Assembly (NCBI GenBank): GCA_013811645.1
Contig: JACCUU010000091.1
Location: 1 to 23,387 of the forward strand
Direction: 5' to 3'
From: Actinomycetota bacterium
GTDB taxonomy: Bacteria; Actinomycetota; Thermoleophilia; Gaiellales; Gaiellaceae
Length of the DNA stretch: 23,387 nt
Shown: in pieces, positions 1-7,857 of the stretch
How the letters are laid out: every line of letters begins with the position of its first letter
Numbering within the stretch: position 1 is the stretch's first letter
The notes under the pieces: generated by a model
What the model was told of the DNA's origin: nothing
Seen by the model: the letters and a program-made list of their open reading frames with translations, nothing else
Database searches by the model: none
Position numbers and translations under genes: made by a program

Positions 1-177
1 TTCCCTTCCGCAGTAGGGGATTGGTGTCCCTCGCGTATTCGTCCAGTGAGACGTACCGGACGTCCCCTTTCTGGGGGGATTTGGTTCAGGGTCCGTAAAG
101 CTTCGATGAACGAGCTCGCGGCCCGAAACGGCAGCGACGCTCGCAAACGGCCGGGCCGGCGTATTAGGATCGCCTCG

Positions 178-597
178 GTGGCCCTCGGCAAGAATGCCAA
201 GATCGAGCTTCTGAAGCGCGTTCCCCTCTTCGCGGGGTGCTCGAACGCCGAGCTCCGCGAGATCGCGCTGAGCGCCGACGAGATCGATCTGCGCGACGGC
301 CACGTGCTGACGCGAGAGGGCAAGCCGGGCCGCGAGTTCTTCGTGCTGATCGAAGGGACGGCCCGCGTGTCGAAGGGTGACAAGAAGATCGCCGACTTGC
401 GCGCTGGAGACTGGTTCGGAGAGATCGCGCTTCTCACGCACACCCCCCGCACCGCCACCGTGACCGCGACGTCCCCGGTGCGCGTGCTCGTCGTCACCGA
501 TCGCGCGTTTCGTCGTGTCGTCGAGACGATGCCGAGGATCGCGCTCAAGGTCCTCGCGAGCGTCGGGCAGCGGCTCGATCACGACGCTAGGAGCTAG
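178..597 (+). CDS. Cyclic nucleotide-binding domain protein, stand-alone CRP-like sensor domain
   Basis: This 139-residue protein consists almost entirely of one cNMP-binding beta-barrel. The barrel begins at LLKRVPLFAGCSNAELREIA, and the phosphate-binding cassette is FGEIALL followed by PRTATV, the family signature. No helix-turn-helix follows, so it is not a CRP-type transcription factor. It may bind a cyclic nucleotide or act as a regulatory subunit; the ligand and partner are unknown. I chose GTG 178 because AGGA lies 8 nt upstream and because homologues start at about this point. An in-frame ATG at 106 would add 24 basic, low-complexity residues and has no clear ribosome binding site. 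The gene is convergent with dnaE, with a strong palindrome between them. The domain call is firm; the start and the cellular role are not. Confidence 0.85.
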   Translation: MALGKNAKIELLKRVPLFAGCSNAELREIALSADEIDLRDGHVLTREGKPGREFFVLIEGTARVSKGDKKIADLRAGDWFGEIALLTHTPRTATVTATSPVRVLVVTDRAFRRVVETMPRIALKVLASVGQRLDHDARS

Positions 598-626
598 CGG
601 CTGTCGAAGAGCGGAACACGGCGACC

Positions 627-692
627 GCGGACGCGAAGCGGACGCCTTTAGGGATTTCGCGCGACCGAAATTCCGCTAGCGGAATTTCGGTC
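627..692 (-). repeat. Two-hairpin palindromic repeat, copy 1
   Basis: Read on the minus strand, this copy begins with a perfect 30-bp palindrome (663-692, centre GCTAGC). It continues with the linker GCGCGAAATCCCTAAAG and ends with a second weaker hairpin, GCGTCCGC-TTC-GCGTCCGC (627-645). The same order of parts and near-identical linker occur at 7289-7350 and 17712-17778. The copy starts 7 nt beyond the dnaE stop codon and lies between two convergent genes, so it may also act as a two-way transcription terminator, although there is no T run. Confidence 0.8.
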
Positions 693-699
693 AGCGCAA

Positions 700-3600
700 C
701 TAGACCAAGGCGGCTTCGCCGAGCAGCGCGCGCGCCTCGGCGTAGAAGTCTGCGTCCGGCTTCACGCGGTAGTCGGGGCCGAGAGCGAGCGTGCGTGCGC
801 CGAGTGACGTCTCGAGGGACACGTACACAGGAGCGTCGCCTGGGAAGTCCTTGACGAGGATCGCGAGCTCGCGTATGAGCCCGGCAGGCGCCTCGCGCGC
901 ATCGATTCGCAGTCGCACCTCGCGTCGTACCGGCGTCGACTCGAAGGCAGTGACCTCCAACGCGACGAGCTTCGTCTCCCCCGCCTGCTTGTGGTCGACC
1001 CGCCCCTTGACGATCAACATGCGATCCGTCTCGAGATGGTCGCGCGCCGCGGCGTAGGTGGAGTTGAAGACGACGACCTCGGCGCTTCCCGTGGGATCGT
1101 CGAGCGTCGCGAAGACCATCGGCTCGCCGCGCTTGGTCGTCACCTGCTTGAGGCCGGCGACGATCCCGCCGACGACGACGATCTCGCCGTCGCGGCGGCG
1201 CTCGACGTCGGCGAGCGTGCAGTCGGTCTTGCGCCTGAGCTCGCCCGAGACCTTCTGGAGCGGGTGCTCGGAGACGTAGAGCCCGAGTGTCTCCTTCTCC
1301 AGTCGAAGCAGCTCGCGCTCGTCGAACTCACCGGAGGGGATCGCAGGATGGTGCTTCTCTCCGGAAGCCTCCTCCGCTTCGCCGAAGCCGCCGTCGAAGA
1401 TGGAGGCCTGCCCGGCGAGACGGTCGGCCGCGTGCTTGTGACCAAGACCGAGTGCGCTGTCCAGCACTGCAAGCATCCCCAGCCGAGTCGCACCCGTGGA
1501 GTCGAGAGCGCCGCACTTCACGAGCGACTCGAGCGCACGCCGGTTCACGGTCTGCGGATCGGCGCGCTCGGTGAGCTCCCAGATCGTCGCGAACGGCCCA
1601 CCCTCCTTGCGCGCCCGCACGATGGCCTCAGCGGCGGACTCCCCGACGTTCTTCACCGCGTTCAGCCCGAAGTGGATCGTCCCGTCGACGATCGCGAAGT
1701 CGTGCTGGGAGGAGTTCACGTCCGGCGGGCGGACGTCGATGCCCATCTCGCGGCAGGCATTGACGTAGAAGGGCACGCGATCCTTCGTGTTCATGACCGA
1801 CGAGATGAGCGCTGCCATGTACTCGCGCGCATGGTTGGCCTTGAGCCACGCCGTGCGATACGCAATGAGCCCGTAGCACGCGGCGTGCGCCTTGTTGAAG
1901 GAGTAGTCCTGCGACGACTCCATGTCCTTCCAGAGCTGCTGAGCAACTCCCGCCGCGACGTCGTTCTGCGCGCATCCCTCCAGGAACTTGTCCTTGAGCG
2001 ACGCCATGAGCGAATGGATCTTCTTCCCGATTGCTTTCCGAAGTGTTTCCGCTTCCGCTGGTGAGAACCCGCCGAGCTGCTTCGCGATCTCCATGTACTG
2101 CTCCTGATAGATGCAGATCGCGTAGCTCCCGCCGGTGATCGCCTCGAGCCGTGGGTCGGCGAAGGCGACCTGCTCTTTCCCGTGCTTTCTGGCCGCGTAG
2201 GTCGGGATATAGCCCATGGGGCCCGGCCGGTAGAGCGCGACGAGCGCGATCAGGTCCTCGAACTCCGTCGGCTTGACGAGCCGCAGGGCTTCGCGCATGC
2301 CGGAGGACTCGAACTGGAAGACCCCCGTCGACTCGCCACGGGCGAGCATCGCGTAGGTCGGGCCGTCGTCGAGCGGGAGCGTCCCGATGTCGACCCCGCC
2401 GATGAGCTCCACGGCCTTGTCGATGACGTCGAGGTTCCGCAAGCCGAGGAAGTCCATCTTCAGGAGGCCGAGCTCGACGACGTCGTGCATCCCGAGCTGG
2501 GTCACGATCTCCTGGTCGGAGCCCTTCTGCTGCAGTGGCACGAGCTCGATGAGGGGCTGGGCGCCGATGACGACTCCGGCCGCATGGATCGAATCCGCTC
2601 GGGTGAGCCCTTCCAGCGGCCCCGCGAGGTCGAGGATCTCCTTCGCGACCGGGTCCGAGTCGACCGCCTGCCGCAGCTCCGATCCGGGGCGAAGAGATTC
2701 GGTGAGCGTCTGTCCTGGACCTTCCGGGACGAGCTTCGCGATTCGGTCGACGACCCCGTAGGGGATGTCGAGCACCCGGCCCGCGTCGCGGATCGCCGCG
2801 CGCGCAGCCATCGTCGAGAACGTGATGATCTGGGCGACCCGGTCGCGTCCGTACTTCTCGGCGACGTAGTTGATGACCTGATCGCGCCCGGCGACCGAGA
2901 AGTCGATGTCCATGTCGGGCAGGTCCTTGCGCGCCGGGTTCAGGAAGCGCTCGAAGAGCAGGCCGTAGCGCATCGGGTCGACATCGGTGATCTCGAGGCA
3001 GTACGCGGCGAGCGAGCCTGCCGAGGAACCGCGCCCGGGGCCGACGCTGACCCCGTTGTGCTTGGCGAAGTGGATGAAGTCCCAGACGATGAGGAAGTAG
3101 TCCGCGAAGCCCATCTCGCGCACCGTCTTCAGCTCGAAGCGAAGCCGCTCGTGGAGCTCCGGCGTGGCCTTGCCGAAGCGCTTGAGCAATCCCTTCTCGC
3201 ACAGCTCGACCAGGTAGTCGAACGCGTCACGCCCCTCCGGCACCGGGTAGCGCGGCAGCAGGATCTTGCCGAGCTCCATCTCGACCGAGCAGCGCTCGGC
3301 CACCTCGAGCGTCCGTGCGAGCGCATGCTCGTACCCGGCGAAGTCGCCTGCCATCTCCTCGGGCGTCTTGAAGAAGAACTCGTTCGTGTCGAAGCGCCAG
3401 TGCGCGGGGTTTTTCAGCGTGTCGCCGGACTGGATGCAGAGGAGCGCCTCGTGCGCGTAGGCGTCCCCCGCGTCGAGGTAGTGGACGTCTCCCGTCGCGA
3501 CGAGCGGGAGGCCCGTCTCCTCGGCAAGCGCGACCAGCTTGGGGTTGATCGCCTGCTGCTCCGCAAGACCGGCGTTCTGGAGCTCGACGTAGGTGGAGTC

Positions 3601-4104
3601 GCGTCCGAAGACCTGCTGGAGGCGGTCGAGGTCTTCGCGCGCATCCTTCGGCCGCTCCTCGGCGAGCGCCCGGGACACACGCCCCGAGAGACATCCAGAC
3701 AGCGCCACCAGCCCCTTGGCGTGGCTCTCGAGCAGCTCCCAGTCGACGCGCGGCTTGTAGTAGTACCCCTCGAGGTAGCCCAGCGAGCAGAGCTTGATGA
3801 GGTTCGCGTAGCCCTCGTTCGTCTCGGCGAGAAGCGTCAGGTGCGCATAGCCCTTGGTCTGAGCGCGCCGGTCGTCTGCGACGTACACCTCACAGCCGAC
3901 GATCGGCTTCACGCCCTCCCTGCGGGCCTCCCGGTAGAGCTCGACGGCGCCCGCGAGCGAGCCGTGGTCGGTGAGCGCGACCGCAGGCATCTCGAGCCGC
4001 TTCGCCTTCTCCACGAGCGCCGGGATCCGGCAGGCCCCGTCGAGAATCGAATACTCGGAGTGAACGTGGAGGTGGACGAAGGGCGGCGCGGCGGGGTGAC
4101 TCAC
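700..4104 (-). CDS. dnaE: DNA polymerase III alpha subunit
   Basis: Replicative DNA polymerase catalytic subunit, 1134 residues, the normal length for DnaE1. The N-terminal PHP domain has its metal-site motifs intact (HLHVHSEYS at 11-19, TDHGS at 45-49, SGC around 136-138, GDVHYL at 205-210). This suggests a working PHP proofreading site, as known for actinobacterial DnaE1. The palm carries GPGRGSSAGS (355-364), PDMDIDF (396-402) with the catalytic Asp pair D399 and D401, and KMDFLGL with the third Asp at 551. The fingers and HhH regions follow. QASIF at 899-903 fits the internal beta-clamp-binding motif. An OB fold covers about 976-1015. The start is GTG 4104; TAAGCT lies 9 nt upstream and there is no Shine-Dalgarno sequence, so the mRNA may be nearly leaderless. 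The reading frame is intact. Confidence 0.98.
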   Translation of the reverse strand: MSHPAAPPFVHLHVHSEYSILDGACRIPALVEKAKRLEMPAVALTDHGSLAGAVELYREARREGVKPIVGCEVYVADDRRAQTKGYAHLTLLAETNEGYANLIKLCSLGYLEGYYYKPRVDWELLESHAKGLVALSGCLSGRVSRALAEERPKDAREDLDRLQQVFGRDSTYVELQNAGLAEQQAINPKLVALAEETGLPLVATGDVHYLDAGDAYAHEALLCIQSGDTLKNPAHWRFDTNEFFFKTPEEMAGDFAGYEHALARTLEVAERCSVEMELGKILLPRYPVPEGRDAFDYLVELCEKGLLKRFGKATPELHERLRFELKTVREMGFADYFLIVWDFIHFAKHNGVSVGPGRGSSAGSLAAYCLEITDVDPMRYGLLFERFLNPARKDLPDMDIDFSVAGRDQVINYVAEKYGRDRVAQIITFSTMAARAAIRDAGRVLDIPYGVVDRIAKLVPEGPGQTLTESLRPGSELRQAVDSDPVAKEILDLAGPLEGLTRADSIHAAGVVIGAQPLIELVPLQQKGSDQEIVTQLGMHDVVELGLLKMDFLGLRNLDVIDKAVELIGGVDIGTLPLDDGPTYAMLARGESTGVFQFESSGMREALRLVKPTEFEDLIALVALYRPGPMGYIPTYAARKHGKEQVAFADPRLEAITGGSYAICIYQEQYMEIAKQLGGFSPAEAETLRKAIGKKIHSLMASLKDKFLEGCAQNDVAAGVAQQLWKDMESSQDYSFNKAHAACYGLIAYRTAWLKANHAREYMAALISSVMNTKDRVPFYVNACREMGIDVRPPDVNSSQHDFAIVDGTIHFGLNAVKNVGESAAEAIVRARKEGGPFATIWELTERADPQTVNRRALESLVKCGALDSTGATRLGMLAVLDSALGLGHKHAADRLAGQASIFDGGFGEAEEASGEKHHPAIPSGEFDERELLRLEKETLGLYVSEHPLQKVSGELRRKTDCTLADVERRRDGEIVVVGGIVAGLKQVTTKRGEPMVFATLDDPTGSAEVVVFNSTYAAARDHLETDRMLIVKGRVDHKQAGETKLVALEVTAFESTPVRREVRLRIDAREAPAGLIRELAILVKDFPGDAPVYVSLETSLGARTLALGPDYRVKPDADFYAEARALLGEAALV

Positions 4105-4161
4105 GGGAGGGCAAGCTTAGTACGGCACTCGGCTAGCCCTTGAAGACGCCCACGCTGCGCC

Positions 4162-4410
4162 TTACGCCGCGCCGACCTGCCAGAACGCGTCGGCCAGGCG
4201 ACGCCACTCGTCACGAAGATCGGCCCGGCCGGTCACCTGCTGGAGCTCCCAGTACGCCCGAATGAGCGCGCCGAGATCCGGCTCTGAGCCCTCCACTCGT
4301 CCCGCCTCGAGCACGCGCAGGTACCAGGAGGCGGGTTCGATTCCGAGCTCGGCCGAAAGCGTGAGCGCGCGGTCGCGCAGGGCTTCGGTGGGCGTTGCGA
4401 GGCGATCCAT
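4162..4410 (-). CDS. Small hypothetical protein, 82 residues
   Basis: I do not recognise this protein. It has 82 residues, starts at ATG 4410 and stops just upstream of the dnaE 5' end on the same strand. The sequence looks predominantly helical and soluble, with Trp and Tyr residues spaced in amphipathic stretches (ASWYLRVLEAG, AYWELQQVTG, EWRRLADAFWQVG) and no membrane segment or signal peptide. It could be transcribed with dnaE, 57 bp downstream, or be an independent gene divergent from the phosphatase at 4501. Codon use and the coherent amphipathic pattern favour a real gene. The upstream ribosome site is weak, so the start is uncertain. Confidence 0.55.
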   Translation of the reverse strand: MDRLATPTEALRDRALTLSAELGIEPASWYLRVLEAGRVEGSEPDLGALIRAYWELQQVTGRADLRDEWRRLADAFWQVGAA

Positions 4411-4500
4411 GCCCGAGCTATCGGCACCCGCGACGAGCCGATTGAGGCGGTCCCCTCGGACGGGGGAACAAGCGTCCGGGCAAACTGAGCGTCGCCGACA

Positions 4501-4962
4501 ATGCGCCCTCCGACCGTCATCGTCCCTGGCCGCCTCATCGCCGGCCGCCACCCGTGTGCCTGGGGCCCGCAGGATGCGCCGGAGGAGGTCGCGCGGCTGC
4601 TGGAAGCGCGGGTCACCCTCTTCGTCGATCTCACGCAGGAGGGTGAGCTCGAGCCGTACGCCTCGCTCGTTCCGCCCGCCCGCCATGTCCGGATGCCGAT
4701 TCGGGACTTCTCCGTGCCCGCTCCCGACGATCTCGTCGCGACGCTCGACGCGATCGACGCGGAATTGGGCGCGGGAGGGCTCGTGTACGTGCACTGCTGG
4801 GCGGGCTGCGGCCGGACCGGCGTCGTCGTCGGGTGCTGGCTCGTCCGGCGGGGCTTTGATCCCAAGGACGCGCTCGCGAGGATCGCGGAGACCCGCGGTC
4901 TCGGCTGCCCGCAGACGCTGGAGCAGCGGCTGCTCGTCTTCGGCTGGGAGGCGGGTCGGTAG
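4501..4962 (+). CDS. Dual-specificity protein phosphatase family protein
   Basis: This 153-residue cysteine phosphatase contains the P-loop HCWAGCGRT (residues 98-106), matching the HCX5R(S/T) signature, with nucleophile C99 and phosphate-binding R105. D69 in PIRDFSVP is placed as the general acid, as in dual-specificity phosphatases. The protein is a single cytoplasmic domain with no signal peptide. It probably removes phosphate from a phosphotyrosine, phosphoserine or phosphothreonine protein, or from a small phosphorylated substrate; the target cannot be read from sequence. It starts at ATG 4501, 90 bp from the divergent 82-residue gene, and two tandem hairpins follow its stop. Catalytic residues look complete. 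Confidence 0.88.
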   Translation: MRPPTVIVPGRLIAGRHPCAWGPQDAPEEVARLLEARVTLFVDLTQEGELEPYASLVPPARHVRMPIRDFSVPAPDDLVATLDAIDAELGAGGLVYVHCWAGCGRTGVVVGCWLVRRGFDPKDALARIAETRGLGCPQTLEQRLLVFGWEAGR

Positions 4963-5024
4963 CACCGGCAGGTCGGTAGTACCCCGCATGCGGAACCTCG
5001 CGATTCCCCACCTCCCCGCCGCTG

Positions 5025-5055
5025 GTCCGCTTCGCGGACAGTCGCTACCGCGACT
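5025..5055. terminator. Two back-to-back hairpins after the phosphatase gene
   Basis: GTCCGC-TTC-GCGGAC (5025-5039) is followed immediately by AGTCGC-TACC-GCGACT (5040-5055), both perfect stems, and then CCCTGAAACGGG. They lie about 60 bp past the phosphatase stop and could end its transcript, though no T run follows. The stretch ACCGCG...CCCTGAA resembles the linker of the palindromic repeat family, so it may be a degenerate relative. Confidence 0.4.
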
Positions 5056-5228
5056 CCCTGAAACGGGTGAGCGTGCTGAGAGCAACGGGCTCCGATAGGC
5101 GTGTTGAGCATGTGCGCCGGCTTCGTGGTTTTCCGCGCTCGCGGCGTCGAGGGGACGTGTTGAGCCCGGACGCCCGGTACGCGATCGCTCCCGCGGACGT
5201 CGACTCGGGAACCCGTGCCGGAGAGCCG

Positions 5229-7133
5229 ATGCCGTCGCCAGCTGAGATCGACACCGACGGGCTCGAGGAGCGTATCGGGGCGCTCGCCAACCTGGTCGGC
5301 GAGATCGCCGATCGCGTGCGCGCCGCAGAGCTCGCGACCGGCGACGAGAAGACGGCGAAAGAGCTTCGGCGCGCGATGGAAGCGGTCGCGAAGCACGACC
5401 CTAGGCTCGAAAGCCGACTGACGAACCGGATCGACGTCCTCGCCGACCGCCTCGGCACGCTCGCCTCCGCCGTGTCGACGACGTCGTCGGAGCTCGCACG
5501 GAGGGACGGCGAGCTGGCGGCCCTTCGCCGCGAGCTCGAGCGGGGGAGCGCGCAGATCCAGGCATTCGGACAGGAGGTCGCGAGAGGAGGTTCCGCAGCC
5601 GAGATCGACAAGCTCCGAAAGACGGTTGCAAGCCTCTCGACCGAGCATTCGCCTCGGAAGGCAGACGAGCAGGTCGTTCGGCTCGGCGGGAAGGTCGACT
5701 ACCTGACCGAACGCGTCGACACGCTCGCCAAGACCGTCGCGGCGACCGCAGCCGGGCTAGCCGGGCGAGACGGAGACCTCGCCACACTCCGCCAGAAGCT
5801 CGACGAGCGCGCGAGGCGCCTGGAGCAGGGGATCCTGGAACTGGGGCAGCGTCCTGCCGAGGCGGGGCTCGGCCGACGCCTCGAGGATCTCGAAGCCGAG
5901 GTCGAGCAGTCGATGGCAGGCATGGGCGAGAAGCAGGCTGCCGTCGAGCACCGGATCGCAGCACACGAGGTAGCACTGACCGGATCGGCTCGAGAGGCTG
6001 CGCGGATCGGCGAGCTCGGGCTCGGGCTGGCGGAGCTCACCGGTCGGCAGGAGACGGCAGAACGCGATCGCGAGAACGATCTGGTGAGAGTCACTGCGTT
6101 GGAGCTGGATCGTCGGACGTCGACGAACGCCGACGTGGAGAGCGTTCGCGAGGCGATCGCCTCGCTGTTGGACGACGTGGAACGTGACCGGGCGACCGTC
6201 GAAACGCGCCTCGACACGATGGCAAGGGATCGCAGCGAGCAGGCGGCAGAGATCGGCCATGCGTCCAGAGCTGTCGCGAATCAGCTGGAAGGGCTCGTCG
6301 AGCGGATCGAGAGGGTCGAGCACCTGCAGGTTGCGGGCGCGACCGAGACCACGCGCTTGTCGGCCGAATGGGCGGCGAGGATCGAAGCCGTCACCTCGCT
6401 CGAGGCTCAGCTGCAATCGCTGGCGGAGAGCGTGGCGGAAGCCGCCCGGGGCGCGGAGAGCGAGGACGGCGCGGGACTTACGGAGCTCGACGCGCGTCTC
6501 CAGGCCGTCGAGCGGGCGGGCGTAGATGTCGCAGCCGAAATCACGCGCGTGTCGGCTTCCTGGTCAACAGAGCTCGAGAGGATCGCCGCCAAGATCGACG
6601 ATTCCGCCGCGACCGCGCTGGACGCAACGTCACGCGACGCGCAGGCCGAGCGGATTCTGACGGAGCTCGGCACGCGACTCGATGCCATCGTGCACGAGCG
6701 GCAGACGGTCGCGGCCCAGATTGCGATGGCCTCGGAGAACGAGGTCGCCGAGCTTCGAACCCTCATCGCCGGCTTTCGTACGCGCTTGGCGCCCGTCGAC
6801 CTGGAAAGTCCCGGTCCACCGTACGTCGGAGGCCGCCTCGACGAGCTGGCCCGCAGGCTCGACTCGATCGGCGACGTCGGCCCGGATCAGGAACTCGAGT
6901 CCGGCGCGGGTGAGGGTCGCCTACGGCTCGAGCTGCGCGCTCTCGAGCTTCGCGCGGAGCCCACCGAAAAGGCGGCTCAACAGAATCGGGACGCGGTTCT
7001 CGCGCAGCTCGATCTGCTCGCGGGCCAGATCGAGTCACGTTTCCAGAGGCTCGAGGCAGAACCGACCGACCCCTCGAGCTCCGAGGAAGCCGGCCAAGCC
7101 GAGGTCGTGCCACTTCGCGGTGCAGAGGTGTGA
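5229..7133 (+). CDS. Long coiled-coil protein with internal repeats
   Basis: I do not recognise this protein as a named family. From ATG 5229 it has 634 residues, almost all in heptad-like helices rich in Ala, Glu, Arg and Leu, with no membrane segment or signal peptide. It contains an internal duplication: residues 67-104 and 155-192 align over 38 positions at about 47 percent identity (both contain RDGxLAxLR). Shorter related pairs occur further on (TTRLSAEW and ITRVSASW). Such proteins usually serve as scaffolds or rod-like spacers. ATG 5229 has GGAGAG close upstream; GTG 5157, TTG 5160 and an ATG at 5067 are in-frame alternatives that would add sequence of different, Arg-rich character. 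The C-terminal 20 residues are acidic and probably disordered. Confidence 0.75.
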   Translation: MPSPAEIDTDGLEERIGALANLVGEIADRVRAAELATGDEKTAKELRRAMEAVAKHDPRLESRLTNRIDVLADRLGTLASAVSTTSSELARRDGELAALRRELERGSAQIQAFGQEVARGGSAAEIDKLRKTVASLSTEHSPRKADEQVVRLGGKVDYLTERVDTLAKTVAATAAGLAGRDGDLATLRQKLDERARRLEQGILELGQRPAEAGLGRRLEDLEAEVEQSMAGMGEKQAAVEHRIAAHEVALTGSAREAARIGELGLGLAELTGRQETAERDRENDLVRVTALELDRRTSTNADVESVREAIASLLDDVERDRATVETRLDTMARDRSEQAAEIGHASRAVANQLEGLVERIERVEHLQVAGATETTRLSAEWAARIEAVTSLEAQLQSLAESVAEAARGAESEDGAGLTELDARLQAVERAGVDVAAEITRVSASWSTELERIAAKIDDSAATALDATSRDAQAERILTELGTRLDAIVHERQTVAAQIAMASENEVAELRTLIAGFRTRLAPVDLESPGPPYVGGRLDELARRLDSIGDVGPDQELESGAGEGRLRLELRALELRAEPTEKAAQQNRDAVLAQLDLLAGQIESRFQRLEAEPTDPSSSEEAGQAEVVPLRGAEV

Positions 7134-7159
7134 AGACCGCCTGATGAGGTCATAACGAG

Positions 7160-7333
7160 ATGATGCGGCTCCTCGACCTCATGGTATTTCTCGGTGTGCG
7201 CAGCTCCTGGGCGCGCAGCCGGCTCGCCTACCGGCTCCTCCTGAGCATCGTCGTCGCCGACCGCGCGCGACGCTGATTTGCCCGGCACAGGATCGGAAAC
7301 CGCTCTCGCGGATTCCGATCGCGCAAGATCCCT
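7160..7333 (+). CDS. Possible small membrane-associated peptide ending in a repeat
   Basis: This is a 57-codon ORF, 26 bp behind the coiled-coil gene, with GAGG about 10 nt before ATG 7160. Residues 4-33 form a hydrophobic and basic amphipathic stretch (LLDLMVFLGV, YRLLLSIVVA). The last 14 codons and the TAA stop come from palindromic repeat copy 2, because the conserved CCCTAA of the repeat supplies the stop. It may be only a chance frame in a GC-rich intergenic region. The evidence is weak. Confidence 0.25.
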
Positions 7334-7350
7334 AAGACCGCTTCGCGGCC
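7289..7350 (+). repeat. Two-hairpin palindromic repeat, copy 2
   Basis: Stem 1 is GATCGGAAACCGC (7289-7301), loop TCTC, GCGGATTCCGATC (7306-7318), with one mismatch in 13 pairs. The linker is GCGCAAGATCCCTAAG, and the second hairpin is CCGC-TTC-GCGG inside a GC-rich tail ending in GCGGCCGC. It has the same architecture as 627-692 and 17712-17778. It lies between the convergent coiled-coil and GNAT genes and could terminate both transcripts. Confidence 0.8.
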
Positions 7351-7353
7351 GCG

Positions 7354-7857
7354 TCATGCCTCGATGACGAATGCCATCAGGATCGCGTCGACGACGTCGT
7401 CGCCACGGGCGTAGTGCTGCTTTCGGTAGCCCTCGCGCTCGAAGCCGAAGGACTCGTACAGGTGTACCGCGGGCTCGTTCCACGGGAAGACGTGCAGCTC
7501 GAGCTTCCGCACCCCCACCGTCCGCGCCCAGGCGACCGCTTCGGCGAGCAGCTTCGTCCCGATCCCCTGCCGACGATGGCTTTCGGCGACCATCAGTCCG
7601 AGATCCGCGACGTGGTGGCTTGCGGGGTGCGGATCGCGGGAGAGCGAGAGCCGCCCAACGACACGGTCGCCGTCGGCTGCGACGATGACGGTCGCGTCCG
7701 GGTGGCGGAGAACGGTCTTCAGGTATCTCCGCTCGCTCGAGACCGACCGCCAGCTCTCGGTGGCGAGGATCCACCGTCCCTCTTCGCCTCCGACCGCCTG
7801 CGCGAGCTCGACCAGCGCGGCCGCGTCGCTCGGCTCGGCGCGTCGGACGCGAATCAC
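7354..7857 (-). CDS. GNAT family N-acetyltransferase
   Basis: This 167-residue protein is a single GNAT fold that would transfer an acetyl group from acetyl-CoA to an amine. The acetyl-CoA pyrophosphate-binding loop is RRQGIGT, after the beta-4 strand HHVADLGLMV. The C-terminal motif NEPAVHLYESFGFEREGYRKQHY is the usual end of RimI-like and small-molecule acetyltransferases. The substrate is unknown. The start codon GTG 7857 overlaps the stop of the upstream gamma-glutamyltransferase-like gene in a GTGA arrangement, so the two are translationally coupled and probably act in one operon. Confidence 0.92.
   Translation of the reverse strand: MIRVRRAEPSDAAALVELAQAVGGEEGRWILATESWRSVSSERRYLKTVLRHPDATVIVAADGDRVVGRLSLSRDPHPASHHVADLGLMVAESHRRQGIGTKLLAEAVAWARTVGVRKLELHVFPWNEPAVHLYESFGFEREGYRKQHYARGDDVVDAILMAFVIEA

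Noticed and set aside
1..177. Possible gene or RNA at the window start
   Set aside because: No ribosome-supported frame other than the N-terminal extension of the cNMP protein, and no RNA fold I recognise.
2182..4143. Long open frame on the plus strand opposite dnaE (about 650 codons)
   Set aside because: Its translation is Arg/Asp/Val-rich with no family motif; it is the usual antisense shadow of a high-GC gene, and dnaE on the other strand is certain.
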